Positions 17,904 to 26,852 of a stretch of DNA of 59,789 bases are shown piece after piece. Source of the stretch: JBBIJR01 sp037445875 (GTDB lineage: Bacteria > CLD3 > SB21); the NCBI GenBank assembly GCA_037445875.1, contig JBBIJR010000010.1, positions 1 through 59,789 of the forward strand, read 5' to 3'. Position 1 is the first letter of the stretch. The number at the start of each line of letters is the position of its first letter. Below the pieces are notes generated by a model, which was not told the DNA's origin, searched no databases, and saw only the letters and a list, made by a program, of their open reading frames with translations. The position numbers and the translations under genes were made by a program.

Positions 17904-18074
17904 GGCGTGCGGGCTGTTCCGGGACAGTGCCGGGAACGATGAAGGATTGCGCCTTACCCTTGAGCGGCTTTTTCATGCCGGAAATATACGGTTTTCCCGG
18001 AAGATTCCCTTCAAAAAACCAGGTGCTCCCCCGCCGACGCATAGCCCCTTACCGGCGGGTCGTGTCGAGCACCT

Positions 18075-20456
18075 TCAGAACAGCTTTGCCATGCTCAAGC
18101 CAAGAAACAGACCCGGCCGATCGAGACGCCTGGCCACGTCGAACCGAAACAATCCGAAGAGCCCGTTGATCGATGCACCCAGCTCGTGGTGCAGTTTGTT
18201 CGTGTAGGCCGGTGTGTAACCCAGCTGCGCCAGCCGGGACGGACTTATCCAGGTGCGCCCGTGTCCGCCGAAAACAAGGATGCCGATGTTGCGCTTGACC
18301 AGCCACCGCAGACCGAGCAACTCGAACGGAACCGTCCGGAAATTATGTTCCCAGAATACGGCCGCATATCGCTCGCCTTCGTAGGCTCTCGTTCGGAGCG
18401 TCTTGAATGTGCCAAAGGGGGTGAATTCATCGATCGACCCGTCCAGCACAGCGAACTTCTGGATCGGCAGTCGGCCCGAGTAGGTTCCACCCACCGCCCG
18501 GACGTCCAGCGTATTGGCCAGAAATCGCCGGCGGAGGAACGTGTTGAAGCGCCAGTTGAGGGTCGCGCGGTAGGCGGTATAGTCGAAATCGCTGAGGAGA
18601 TCCGGACTGTGTTCCACCGCAAGCGAGAGGTTTCGGACGCCGACAACACCGAAAGGAACATCGTCGTCCCCGTACCGCACGCGCACGACCATCGCCCGCA
18701 GCATACCCTCGTCGATGCCGGGATTGGCCCGTTTGTCGTCCCGGGCGTTGAACACGCTCCAGTCGGTCGTCCTGGCGACGGACCGCTGCCGGTCGTTGAT
18801 GAACGCAGCCTCGAGGTTGATGTTTGGTGTGGGGAAATGAAAGCCCATGCTTCCCCGCACTTGTCTGGAACGGTAATAATCGAAATAATCTCTTGCTCCG
18901 AGAAGCGTCCCCAGGGCCGCGACCGAAGGTTCATAGTTGTCCGAAGCAAACCTCGTTTCGACGCCGTCGTAAAAACTCAGGCGCAGGGAAAACCGGGGAT
19001 TCGCTCCCCGGCGGAACTCACCTCCGGCGCCGTAGAACGGCTCTTTCAGCGAAGTCGTATACCCGCCGAGAATGAACGCCTTCCATCGTTTGTTGAACTC
19101 ATGCTCGTACTTTGCCCCAAGGCGTCCGCCTTCGACGCGGTTGTATCCGAGCTGAGGGCTGAGATCGCCGACAAAACGGCGGAACGCACTCTTCGGCTTT
19201 GCCTGCTCCGCCGCGACGCTGTCATTGTATTCGTCCTCCACCTTCACGAACCGCGCCAGCAGACCCGTCGGTTTGAAGGCCTTACCGAACGAGTCCCCGC
19301 GCTTGATCTCCGCATAGGCCGAATCCTCGCGGTCCGACAGCGGCACCATAACCTCGATGGAATCGAATCCGCCCTCCCGGGCCAACGACACGGAATCTAC
19401 GATCACTTGGGTCTTTTTCTTATACAGCGAGTCCGGCGGCGGCTCGTTGACAACGTAGTTGTTCAGTGCGCTGATCTGACTGTACAGTACGGAGGGAAAT
19501 TCAAGACCGGGCAGACCGATCTTGATCCGGCCATTCACACGGACATCCACCGGCAGCCAGTAATCTCTTCCGAAATTGTTGAACTGTTGCTCGTACGCTA
19601 CGCCCCACTCGCGGATGGGAGCCGGAAAGACCGATGTTTCCGAGGGCTTCAGATTTACGCCGATCAGGACAGAGTCCTTGTCCAGCACGGAAACCGTCCC
19701 GGCAAACGTCGGTTGCAGCTTGCTGCGGCTTTTTACCCGAATATCGTACACCTGATCCCCGTTCAGCGTCCGCTGTCCGATCAGTGTGAACTCGTAGTAG
19801 TCCAGCGCGTCCGGGTGCGTGGGACCGATGAAGCGCGAGCCCTGCACTTCCACCTCATCATCGTAGAAATTCAAAACGGCCGCTTCGGGATTGAACACCA
19901 TGTCCTTCGGGTCCACGTTTTTCGTGGCTCGCTTGGACCGGATCACAGCCCGGATGCCCCGGACGCGGTCCCAGTAGATATCGCCGACGGACTCGGAGAT
20001 CATCACGATACCGGAGTCGTTTTCCAGTACGACCCGGGAGTACGCGTCCGCTTTGAAGCCGGCCAGTCTATTGTGCCACTGCTGCTTCTTGCGGATCACG
20101 TTCCGCATCAGGAGGACGCCCGGATCCTCGCCGGTGATGACGACACCCTGCATCTCGATCGGCGACGGCGTGAGGGAGATGTCCAGCATGCCGATCGGAG
20201 GTTCTGCGAGCGTCACGCGTTTCGTTTCGTAGCCGATATACCGCACGACGATTACGGCGGGAAAGTCGTGTAGCGTCAGCACGTATTTGCCTTCCCGATT
20301 CGTGATCGTACCGCGATACGTTCCTTCGATCTGGAGATTGGCCGCCGGAAGAGCCTCCCCCGTGGCCGCGTCGCGAACGTATCCCGAGACCACGGTTTGT
20401 CCATAGGCGGCGCCGCACGTCAGCCAGAAAAAGAATACAGCCGAAAGTTGTTTCAT
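18075..20456 (-). CDS. DUF5686 outer-membrane protein with carboxypeptidase-regulatory domain
   Basis: 793 residues. A signal peptide (1-20, ending AAYGQ) precedes a carboxypeptidase-regulatory-like domain (about 21-105, VSGYVRDAATGEALPAANL) resembling those in SusC-type receptors. A TonB-plug-like strand (GVVITGEDPG) leads into the DUF5686 region with LGYNRVEGGRLGAKYEHEF and a C-terminal beta-barrel ending LSMAKLF. DUF5686 proteins are outer-membrane proteins of Bacteroidota and allies with unknown function. A shorter relative without the regulatory domain is at 40195-42324. Monocistronic by spacing. The 146 nt upstream show nothing definite. Confidence 0.88.
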   Translation of the reverse strand: MKQLSAVFFFWLTCGAAYGQTVVSGYVRDAATGEALPAANLQIEGTYRGTITNREGKYVLTLHDFPAVIVVRYIGYETKRVTLAEPPIGMLDISLTPSPIEMQGVVITGEDPGVLLMRNVIRKKQQWHNRLAGFKADAYSRVVLENDSGIVMISESVGDIYWDRVRGIRAVIRSKRATKNVDPKDMVFNPEAAVLNFYDDEVEVQGSRFIGPTHPDALDYYEFTLIGQRTLNGDQVYDIRVKSRSKLQPTFAGTVSVLDKDSVLIGVNLKPSETSVFPAPIREWGVAYEQQFNNFGRDYWLPVDVRVNGRIKIGLPGLEFPSVLYSQISALNNYVVNEPPPDSLYKKKTQVIVDSVSLAREGGFDSIEVMVPLSDREDSAYAEIKRGDSFGKAFKPTGLLARFVKVEDEYNDSVAAEQAKPKSAFRRFVGDLSPQLGYNRVEGGRLGAKYEHEFNKRWKAFILGGYTTSLKEPFYGAGGEFRRGANPRFSLRLSFYDGVETRFASDNYEPSVAALGTLLGARDYFDYYRSRQVRGSMGFHFPTPNINLEAAFINDRQRSVARTTDWSVFNARDDKRANPGIDEGMLRAMVVRVRYGDDDVPFGVVGVRNLSLAVEHSPDLLSDFDYTAYRATLNWRFNTFLRRRFLANTLDVRAVGGTYSGRLPIQKFAVLDGSIDEFTPFGTFKTLRTRAYEGERYAAVFWEHNFRTVPFELLGLRWLVKRNIGILVFGGHGRTWISPSRLAQLGYTPAYTNKLHHELGASINGLFGLFRFDVARRLDRPGLFLGLSMAKLF

Positions 20457-20602
20457 AGTCCCTCGAGGATGAAGACTCAGACGGATGACACCGTGTTAAA
20501 CGGCCTCAATCGGCAAAAGTTTCACCGACAGGACGCTATCCTATCGCGAGTGGTCGGGACTTCGGTGGGACTACCGTCGATCAAGCTTCAGCGTGCGGGA
20601 AC

Positions 20603-21067
20603 TCACGCAGCCCCGGGCGGCCTGCGTACGGCACGTCTGCGTCTTGTTTGTAAGTGCTCGCGTTTGCCAACACGGTAGGCCAGCGCCATCAGTCTGCGAA
20701 AGGCGGCATCGATGTCTTCCGGCTTGTGCAGGCGGAAGTGATGCAGAAAACAGCGCGGACCCAGTTCCTCCACGCGGTAAATCGTGCGATGCCGGCGTCT
20801 GCGCGTCAGCCAGAAACCGCCGGCGATGAAGTTCCGTCCGATCCGGTGCACGCTGCCGAACCGCACATCCACCATGAAGGCCACGCGGGTTTTGACCGGA
20901 TCAAGCGTGATCGGCCCGATCTTGTCGTACTCTTTCAGAAAATAGTGGAACAGCCGGACCGATGGTTCGGGTTTGCCTTTAAGAAAGTCCGCAACGGTGT
21001 AGTTCCCGCAGGAATGCCACAGGTTCTTCTGCACGAACCGGTGGCCGCATTTCGGACAGGTCCACAT
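20603..21067 (-). CDS. DUF5655 domain-containing protein with N-terminal zinc-ribbon-like motif
   Basis: 154 residues, starting at an ATG with GGAGGACTC directly upstream. The N-terminus carries CPKCGHRFVQKNLWHSC, with Cys4, Cys7, His18 and Cys20 as possible zinc ligands. The rest follows the DUF5655 pattern: YTVADFLKGKPEPSVRLF, GPITLDPVKTRVAFMVDVRFG, LGPRCFLHHFRLHKPEDID and a YRVGKREHLQ end. Family function is unknown. The last dozen residues (RRRRAVRRPPGAA) are basic and may be a poorly conserved tail. It sits between DUF5686 and a disturbed region holding repeats and a truncated gene. Confidence 0.75.
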   Translation of the reverse strand: MWTCPKCGHRFVQKNLWHSCGNYTVADFLKGKPEPSVRLFHYFLKEYDKIGPITLDPVKTRVAFMVDVRFGSVHRIGRNFIAGGFWLTRRRRHRTIYRVEELGPRCFLHHFRLHKPEDIDAAFRRLMALAYRVGKREHLQTRRRRAVRRPPGAA

Positions 21068-21170
21068 GAGTCCTCCAGGATCAGATCGCATGAGTCTGCA
21101 TTCCGCGTTGGAAAGCCTGCTTTTGGCCATCCCGCAAAGAGTGTTCACGTCGTATCTCCACGGAGTAGGA

Positions 21171-21290
21171 TGGACAGGCCTTCTGCGGGAGATGGATAGG
21201 AAGCCTGTCATTGGGCTGAAGCCCAGGAGGATACTTTGCAATTGAGATAGTTGTTCTCGTTACCCACGAGCTAAAGTTCGCGGCAATCCG
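21171..21290. repeat. REP-like hairpin element
   Basis: Within 290 bases that hold no gene, several short palindromes follow each other: GACAGGC/GCCTGTC, then GGGCTGAAGCCC (21213-21224), then a degenerate CACGAGCTAAAGTTCGCG hairpin (21265-21282). Paired hairpins of the GGGCTGAAGCCC type are known as dispersed extragenic repeats in many bacteria. Only this copy is visible here. It lies between DUF5655 and the broken enoyl-CoA hydratase gene. Confidence 0.5.
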
Positions 21291-21356
21291 GTGTAAATCA
21301 GCGCCTCTTTTGGGCGGGAAGGGCAGCACTGATAATTGTTTATTGATAGCTGTTCA

Positions 21357-21614
21357 TTAGGATGAGGGGGCGTGGAACGCCGCCGCCGGACCGCCCGGAT
21401 GCGACGACACCCACTTCAAGTCTCCGCCCGCACAAAAGGCTTTTCCGTTGCCCGTCACGACGATACCTCGAACGGAGGCATCGCAGGACAGAGACAACAT
21501 CCGGTCCGCGAGGGCCGTCGCCATGTTCATGTCGAGCGAGTTATACTGCTGCGGACGGTTCAGGATTACGTACGCTACGGATTCCCTCTGTTCGATCACG
21601 ACCGGCGCTTCCAT
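21357..21614 (-). pseudogene. Enoyl-CoA hydratase/isomerase, 3'-truncated fragment
   Basis: The first 85 residues of a crotonase-fold enzyme that normally has about 260. An ATG with AGGAG upstream is followed by YVILNRPQQYNSLDMNMA and the oxyanion-hole segment GNGKAFCAGGDLKW. The reading follows the family as far as HPGGPAAAFHA and then stops three codons later. The next bases (21332-21361) form an AT-rich stretch unlike the surroundings, and the remaining two thirds, including the second half of the active site, is absent. It is a breakpoint remnant, presumably non-functional. Confidence 0.8.
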
Positions 21615-21756
21615 CACCTGCTCCTTTTTTGTCTGTTTGAAGACATTCGGTCCGCAGCCTCCGCTGCACGGGGCCGAACATCCCCGCGCTCAAAGTAACG
21701 ACGGCGGCGGCGTTTTGCAAAGACTTTGACGACGGCAGTCAACCCGCTCACGACAT

Positions 21757-21786
21757 TTGATTTTCTGGCGGTTTGTGACGTACCTT
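21757..21786 (+). promoter_or_regulatory. Candidate promoter for the beta-barrel/WD40-caspase pair
   Basis: TTGATT (21757-21762), an 18-nt spacer and TACCTT (21781-21786, followed by G). The second box fits the Bacteroidota-type TAnnTTTG with one mismatch. It lies about 140 nt upstream of the start at 21926, in a 311-nt gap. Apart from this box the gap shows only a GC-rich stretch and no gene. Confidence 0.4.
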
Positions 21787-21925
21787 GTTGTGTTGCCCGG
21801 CTTCCGTCCGGGAAAACCATACCGCCCAGGGAATCATACCGGCGCCTGTCCCGCAGTCGAGTTTTGTTTTCCGTTTCCGGTCTTCCGCCGTATTACCATA
21901 TCTTGATCCAACCAGGAGGAGCCGC

Positions 21926-22549
21926 ATGAGATCCGTTGCAGCAATCTGCGTGGCAGTAATGTGCTTCGGCCCGCGTGATACGCACGCGCAAATCGTTTCC
22001 GGGCGTCTCGCCCCGTTCGAGGTCGACTTTGTGAAAATGGTCTCCGACCTGGCCAACGGCAGCAAGGTCAGCTACGTTAACGACGGAAACGTCGGCCGAT
22101 GGTTCGGTGTATCCGCCGGCGTGTACTACTTGAGCATCCGCGAAGGCGGCAAGGCCGGCAAAGCGCTGGGCGCCGGTCTTCAGGCACGGTACATCTTCAA
22201 CAACTCCGTTCACCTTCTGCCCGAGTTCGTGTATTCCCCCTTCTACATCCATAAGAAGTTTCACCTCCGATTGTCCCTCGGCCCTTCCGTCAATTTCATA
22301 ACGTATCGCCGCCTGACGGGAATCTCCGGTACCATCATCCAAAAGGCTGAATACGACAACATCCACCGAGCGAGTATTGGGGCGGCCGTTGGTCTCTATA
22401 TGAAGACCTACAAGTCCCGGATAGGCATCCCGCTCGACTACTCGGTGGTGTACAGTTTCATTCCAACGGACAGCCACTACAAGAGCGACGATCATGTATT
22501 CCTGATGTCGTTCGGCATCGGGTTCGACCTTTACGACGGAGCGGAATGA
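21926..22549 (+). CDS. Putative outer-membrane beta-barrel protein, coupled to the WD40-caspase gene
   Basis: 207 residues with an AGGAGGAG ribosome site. A signal peptide (MRSVAAICVAVMCFGPRDTHA) is followed by alternating strands with many Tyr/Phe/Gly residues (FGVSAGVYYLSIRE, ALGAGLQARYIF, FHLRLSLGPSVNFITY, RASIGAAVGLYMKTY, FLMSFGIGFDLYDG), typical of a small 8-10-strand outer-membrane barrel. No named family is recognised. Its stop overlaps the ATG of the caspase gene (ATGA), so the two proteins are made together. A surface or periplasmic partnership is a fair inference. Confidence 0.65.
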   Translation: MRSVAAICVAVMCFGPRDTHAQIVSGRLAPFEVDFVKMVSDLANGSKVSYVNDGNVGRWFGVSAGVYYLSIREGGKAGKALGAGLQARYIFNNSVHLLPEFVYSPFYIHKKFHLRLSLGPSVNFITYRRLTGISGTIIQKAEYDNIHRASIGAAVGLYMKTYKSRIGIPLDYSVVYSFIPTDSHYKSDDHVFLMSFGIGFDLYDGAE

Positions 22550-25500
22550 CCATGACGGCGCACCGGTCATTTGTGATGGGTTTTCTTTCCCTCGCCGCGG
22601 CGGCCGGAGACGTACTCACCTCGCAGGAACTCGCCGTCACGACGGTCATTCAAAGCGGACACAAAGGCTCGGTCAACGCGGTCGTCTTCAGCCCGGACGG
22701 CCGGTTGGTCTTGACGGGCAGTTCCGATAACACAGCCAAATTGTGGGACGCGGTCACGGGCAGCGAAATTCGGACCTGGCGCCACACAGACAAGGTCAAT
22801 GCGGTTGCCTTCAGTCACTCAGGCCTTTACGCCGCGACCGGAAGCAGCGACGGTACGGTTGGCCTATGGAGTGTGGAGAGCGGCGAGCGCGTGCGGTCCC
22901 TCGGCCCCGGAACCTGCCCCATCCTCGAGACTAAATTCGGACCCGATGACAGGCAAATCCTGATCGGCGGGGGCTTCACCGTCTATGAAGGCAAGGGGCG
23001 GTTCTTCGGCGAGCTCTGGGACCCATTCTCCGGAGAGCGGCTCAACATTCTTTCGGACGAGGCGCCGGGCGACAATTTGCGTGCGGCGGATTTTAGCGCC
23101 GACGGTGAAAGGATCGTCTTCACGGACGGCCGGTCGATCTTTCTGTGGGATCGCGCGGAAGGTCGAGTCGTGCAGAAGACCGATCGGGGGGGCTCGCTCA
23201 AAGGTGACGGCAATAATTTTTCGGCGGTGCTTTTTGCTCACGGATCGATCTTGTCCGCCAATTCCGGTCCCGTCACGCTGGCCGGGAAGTCCATGAGCAC
23301 GATGAAACCGAGCTCCACATTTTCCTTGAAAACATTTTGCGATCTGCAATTATGGAGCGGTTCGCTGGAACAGGAATTGCGGACTGTTCGAATCGATGCG
23401 TACGTCGGAAAGATCGCCTTGAGTCCGAACGGCCGGTACTTGCTGACGACGGGTCCGCATCCGAATTTCCGGCCCGACGTGTTGTTCGACTTCGAATCCA
23501 CACTGGTGGATCTGGCAATGGGCTCCATCGTCCGGTCGTTCACCGACACCGCGGACAACGCGGCCCGGCCCACATGCGGGAGTTTCTCTCCCGACGGTGC
23601 GCTCATCGCATTGGGCATGAGCGACGGAACAGCCCGTATCGTCGAAGCTCGCTCGGGCCGCCTGGTCCAGACGCTGGAGGGTCAAACGGGGTTGACCAGA
23701 CACGTCGCACTCAGTGCAGACGAGCGGACCCTCTACACCGCCTCCGATACGCACCTCCGGAAGTGGGACCTGGCCGCGGGCAGCGTTTCGCACCACGATA
23801 CACGGCACCCCTTCCCCGTTCACGCCATGACGCTCAGCCGCGACGGAACGCGTCTGGCGACCGGAAGCGGTAAATACGTGGTCAAGCCTTCGGGCTTGTC
23901 GGAGAGCTTCTACGACATACGAGTGTGGGACACGCAAACGTGGCTCGAAACGTGCACCCTGTTCAATGTCCCCGAGGATCAACGATTGCCTCTGAACGCA
24001 GGAGCGAGAACATCCAGAGGGTCCTTCTGGTTCTGGGCCTACTATTTCGGTGCATATTCCCGGGAAGAGAATGCGCTGACGCTGGTTTTCACTCCGGACA
24101 ACTTGCGGTTGGTCTCCGGATGCTACGGCGGAGGGCTGTCGGTTTGGGATCTCGCGTCGCGGAAACAGGTCCGCACTTTCAAGGATTCACGGTGGGTGCA
24201 ATCCGCGGCCATGGATGCCGCAGGGACGACGCTCGCCGCAGGGTTCGGCAAGTACGTAAGCGACGGCGCCGAAAAAGGGCAGGTGCGGCTATGGAGGGTG
24301 AGCGATTGGAAGGAGCTGCGGATCGACGATCCTCCACCCGCCGAATCGATTGTCCCATCCGTGTCGTTAAGCCCCGACGGAAGGTATCTCGCGGCCGGGA
24401 TCAACGAGTACGCCAACCTGACCTGGAGTTCGTGGACGTGGAAGATCAAGGGAAGCCGCGCCGATGTCTGGGAAATCGCCACCGGCAGGAAAACAGCGAC
24501 GTTGCCGACGGATGGGATACAAGCGGTTGTTTACGCGCCGGACGGGGGGAGCCTGTTCATCGGCGGGACCGGAGGTTCCGGAGAACTGTGGAACATGGCA
24601 ACGGCCGCGCCGGTTCGCACGCTCGATGGGGCGCAGTGCGATTTCGCTCTCTCGACGGACCGGCTCGTCTCGGTCAGCAAGGACGGCTACGTCGTGTTGT
24701 GGGACCGTACGTCGGGCGGGGAACTTGCGCGCTTCGTTTCCGTGGGGACGGAGGATTTCGCCATCCTGACGCCGGACCACTACTATATGGCGTCCAAAGG
24801 AGCGCTGAAGGGCTTTCACTTCTCCCAGGGCCTCAGGACGTATTCGTTCGATAATTTCGATCTCCTGTTCAACCGGCCCGATATCGTCGTGCGGCGGCTG
24901 GGCGTGGCCGATACGTCGCTGGTTGCTTCGTATTACCGTGCCTACCTGAAGCGGCTCAAGCGATTGGGCTTTTCCGTGGAACAGATCGGCAGCGATATGC
25001 ATTTACCTGTTGTCGAGATCGCGACAAAAGAACTTCCCCGCGAAACGACCGAGCGTCGACTTTCGGTTGAAATACAGGCTTTCGATTCGCTGTACCGCCT
25101 CGACAGGATCAATGTGTATGTCAACGACGTTCCTGTCCATGGCCTCGGCGGAATTCCCCTTCGCGACGGCGCCGCTTCCCGCGTCACACGAACGATCGAA
25201 CTTGCGTTGAGCGCAGGCCGGAACAAGGTGCAGATATCTGTTCACAACGAAAAGGGAGTCGAGTCGTTGAAGCAGACGTTCGAGGTTACATGCGCGGCAA
25301 AGGCGTCGCCGGTACTGTACGCCGTGGTCATCGGCGTGAGCGACTACGCGGAGGATGCATTCGACCTGCGATACGCCTCAAAGGACGCGGACGACCTCGC
25401 TTCCCTGCTGGAGAGCCGTCCGAACACCCGGGTGCTCCGCATACTCGACAAAGACGCCACCCGCGAAACGATTCTCAAGGCCCGCGACTTCCTGATGCAG

Positions 25501-26118
25501 TCCGGTGTGGACGATCAGGCCATCGTGTTCGCCGCCGGCCACGGCCTCGTGGACGACAACCTGGACTGGTATTTCGCGACGCACGACGTGGAGTTTGATG
25601 CTCCGGCGGCACGAGGCGTGGCATACGACGAACTGGAGCGATTGTTGGACGGGATCCCCGCCCGTCGGCGGCTCTTGCTGATGGACGCGTGCCATTCCGG
25701 TGAAGTTGACAAGGAAGAACACGTGCTGGTCGCCGCCACCGGCGGTGCAAGCGGTCCCGTGAAGAGCCGGGCTTTCAAGGCGAAGACGGTTGCCCGGAGA
25801 TCGCTTGGGCTCGAGAATTCCTTTGAACTGATGCAGCAGTTGTTCGCCGATCTCAATAAAGGCACGGGCGCAATGGTGATCAGTTCCGCCGGCGGCGCCG
25901 AGTATGCGTACGAAAGCGCCGATTGGAGGAACGGCGTATTCACCTACTCTCTGCTGGAGGGCCTGAAAACCGGGAAGGCGGATTCGAACGGGGACGGCCG
26001 GGTGACCGTTATGGAACTGAGGGAATACGTCGCCTATAGCGTGCAGAAACTCACGCAGGGCAAGCAGCATCCCACGTCCCGGAAGGAGAATCTCGAGTTC
26101 GACTTTACGGTGTGGTAG
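22546..26118 (+). CDS. Exported WD40-repeat caspase-like protease (peptidase C14)
   Basis: 1190 residues. After a hydrophobic N-terminus (FVMGFLSLAAAAGDVL) come many WD40 repeats (about 35-760; e.g. GSVNAVVFSPDGRLVLTGSSDNTAKLWD), a beta-rich linker, and a C-terminal caspase-like domain (about 920-1190). The catalytic His999 (FAAGHG) and Cys1049 (LMDACHSGE) are both present. A complete 12-residue EF-hand loop lies inside the protease domain (DSNGDGRVTVME, 1146-1157), suggesting calcium dependence. WD40 propellers usually recognise partner proteins, and caspase-like domains cleave after Asp or, in metacaspases, Arg/Lys. The signal peptide is unusual for such proteins and suggests periplasmic work. 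Translationally coupled to the barrel protein upstream. Confidence 0.88.
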   Translation: MTMTAHRSFVMGFLSLAAAAGDVLTSQELAVTTVIQSGHKGSVNAVVFSPDGRLVLTGSSDNTAKLWDAVTGSEIRTWRHTDKVNAVAFSHSGLYAATGSSDGTVGLWSVESGERVRSLGPGTCPILETKFGPDDRQILIGGGFTVYEGKGRFFGELWDPFSGERLNILSDEAPGDNLRAADFSADGERIVFTDGRSIFLWDRAEGRVVQKTDRGGSLKGDGNNFSAVLFAHGSILSANSGPVTLAGKSMSTMKPSSTFSLKTFCDLQLWSGSLEQELRTVRIDAYVGKIALSPNGRYLLTTGPHPNFRPDVLFDFESTLVDLAMGSIVRSFTDTADNAARPTCGSFSPDGALIALGMSDGTARIVEARSGRLVQTLEGQTGLTRHVALSADERTLYTASDTHLRKWDLAAGSVSHHDTRHPFPVHAMTLSRDGTRLATGSGKYVVKPSGLSESFYDIRVWDTQTWLETCTLFNVPEDQRLPLNAGARTSRGSFWFWAYYFGAYSREENALTLVFTPDNLRLVSGCYGGGLSVWDLASRKQVRTFKDSRWVQSAAMDAAGTTLAAGFGKYVSDGAEKGQVRLWRVSDWKELRIDDPPPAESIVPSVSLSPDGRYLAAGINEYANLTWSSWTWKIKGSRADVWEIATGRKTATLPTDGIQAVVYAPDGGSLFIGGTGGSGELWNMATAAPVRTLDGAQCDFALSTDRLVSVSKDGYVVLWDRTSGGELARFVSVGTEDFAILTPDHYYMASKGALKGFHFSQGLRTYSFDNFDLLFNRPDIVVRRLGVADTSLVASYYRAYLKRLKRLGFSVEQIGSDMHLPVVEIATKELPRETTERRLSVEIQAFDSLYRLDRINVYVNDVPVHGLGGIPLRDGAASRVTRTIELALSAGRNKVQISVHNEKGVESLKQTFEVTCAAKASPVLYAVVIGVSDYAEDAFDLRYASKDADDLASLLESRPNTRVLRILDKDATRETILKARDFLMQSGVDDQAIVFAAGHGLVDDNLDWYFATHDVEFDAPAARGVAYDELERLLDGIPARRRLLLMDACHSGEVDKEEHVLVAATGGASGPVKSRAFKAKTVARRSLGLENSFELMQQLFADLNKGTGAMVISSAGGAEYAYESADWRNGVFTYSLLEGLKTGKADSNGDGRVTVMELREYVAYSVQKLTQGKQHPTSRKENLEFDFTVW

Positions 26119-26164
26119 GAAGAGGGCTTTCTGGGCGTCGCGTGAACCTGGCGGTCAGAGCAAC

Positions 26165-26770
26165 TCAAATAAACCTCCTCACTTTCTTCATATACTCCGC
26201 ATACGCCTCCCCGTGCCGGCGGGTGAGGAATTCCTCCTCGAATGCTATTTGCAGCCGGATCAGAACGTAGCTTACAACGAGGATCAACAGCGTGATCGCG
26301 TCGGGTAGGACGATAAACAACCCCAGCAGACCGGCCAGCAGGCCGAGGAAGACGGGATTCCGAGAGATGCGGAACACACCGCGGGTCACGAGCGGTGTTT
26401 TTTCCTCTTCATCCAGACCGATCCGCCATGCATCGCTCATCTGCACCTGCGCGAAGATCGTCCAGATCAGCGATATGAGCATCAAGCCGAGCCCCGCCAG
26501 CACTCCGATCTCGTGTTCCTCCGGCCCCATCAGCGGAATCCAGAAATCGAATCCACCCACAACATTGATCGCGATGGAGTAGAGAAAAAGCAGTATGATC
26601 GTCCAACGGAAGTATTGGCCCACGAGCCCTTGCGGGGACCGATCGTTCGGGAACACCACCGCATTTCGGCCGATCTTACGGCTGATCCGGATCGTCGGCA
26701 CGACAAAGACGAGCAGGAAATACCAGGAGAAATAAATGAGGATGGTTAGGTTCAGGTATTCGGAGATCAT
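26165..26770 (-). CDS. Isoprenylcysteine carboxyl methyltransferase-like membrane protein (second copy)
   Basis: 201 residues with four or five transmembrane segments. The signature region SRNPVFLGLLAG, then EEEFLTRRHGEAYAEYMKKVRRF near the C-terminus, matches the ICMT/PEMT-like fold seen also at 10544-11236. It is shorter and only distantly similar to that copy. It faces the WD40-caspase gene tail to tail across 46 nt, in which I see no terminator. Substrate unknown. Confidence 0.8.
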   Translation of the reverse strand: MISEYLNLTILIYFSWYFLLVFVVPTIRISRKIGRNAVVFPNDRSPQGLVGQYFRWTIILLFLYSIAINVVGGFDFWIPLMGPEEHEIGVLAGLGLMLISLIWTIFAQVQMSDAWRIGLDEEEKTPLVTRGVFRISRNPVFLGLLAGLLGLFIVLPDAITLLILVVSYVLIRLQIAFEEEFLTRRHGEAYAEYMKKVRRFI

Positions 26771-26852
26771 CGGTTATTGTCTGAATTCTGTATTGAGAGG
26801 CCGCACTATAGTCCAGCGGGACTCGGATCAAAGGACCGATGCCGTCTCCATG

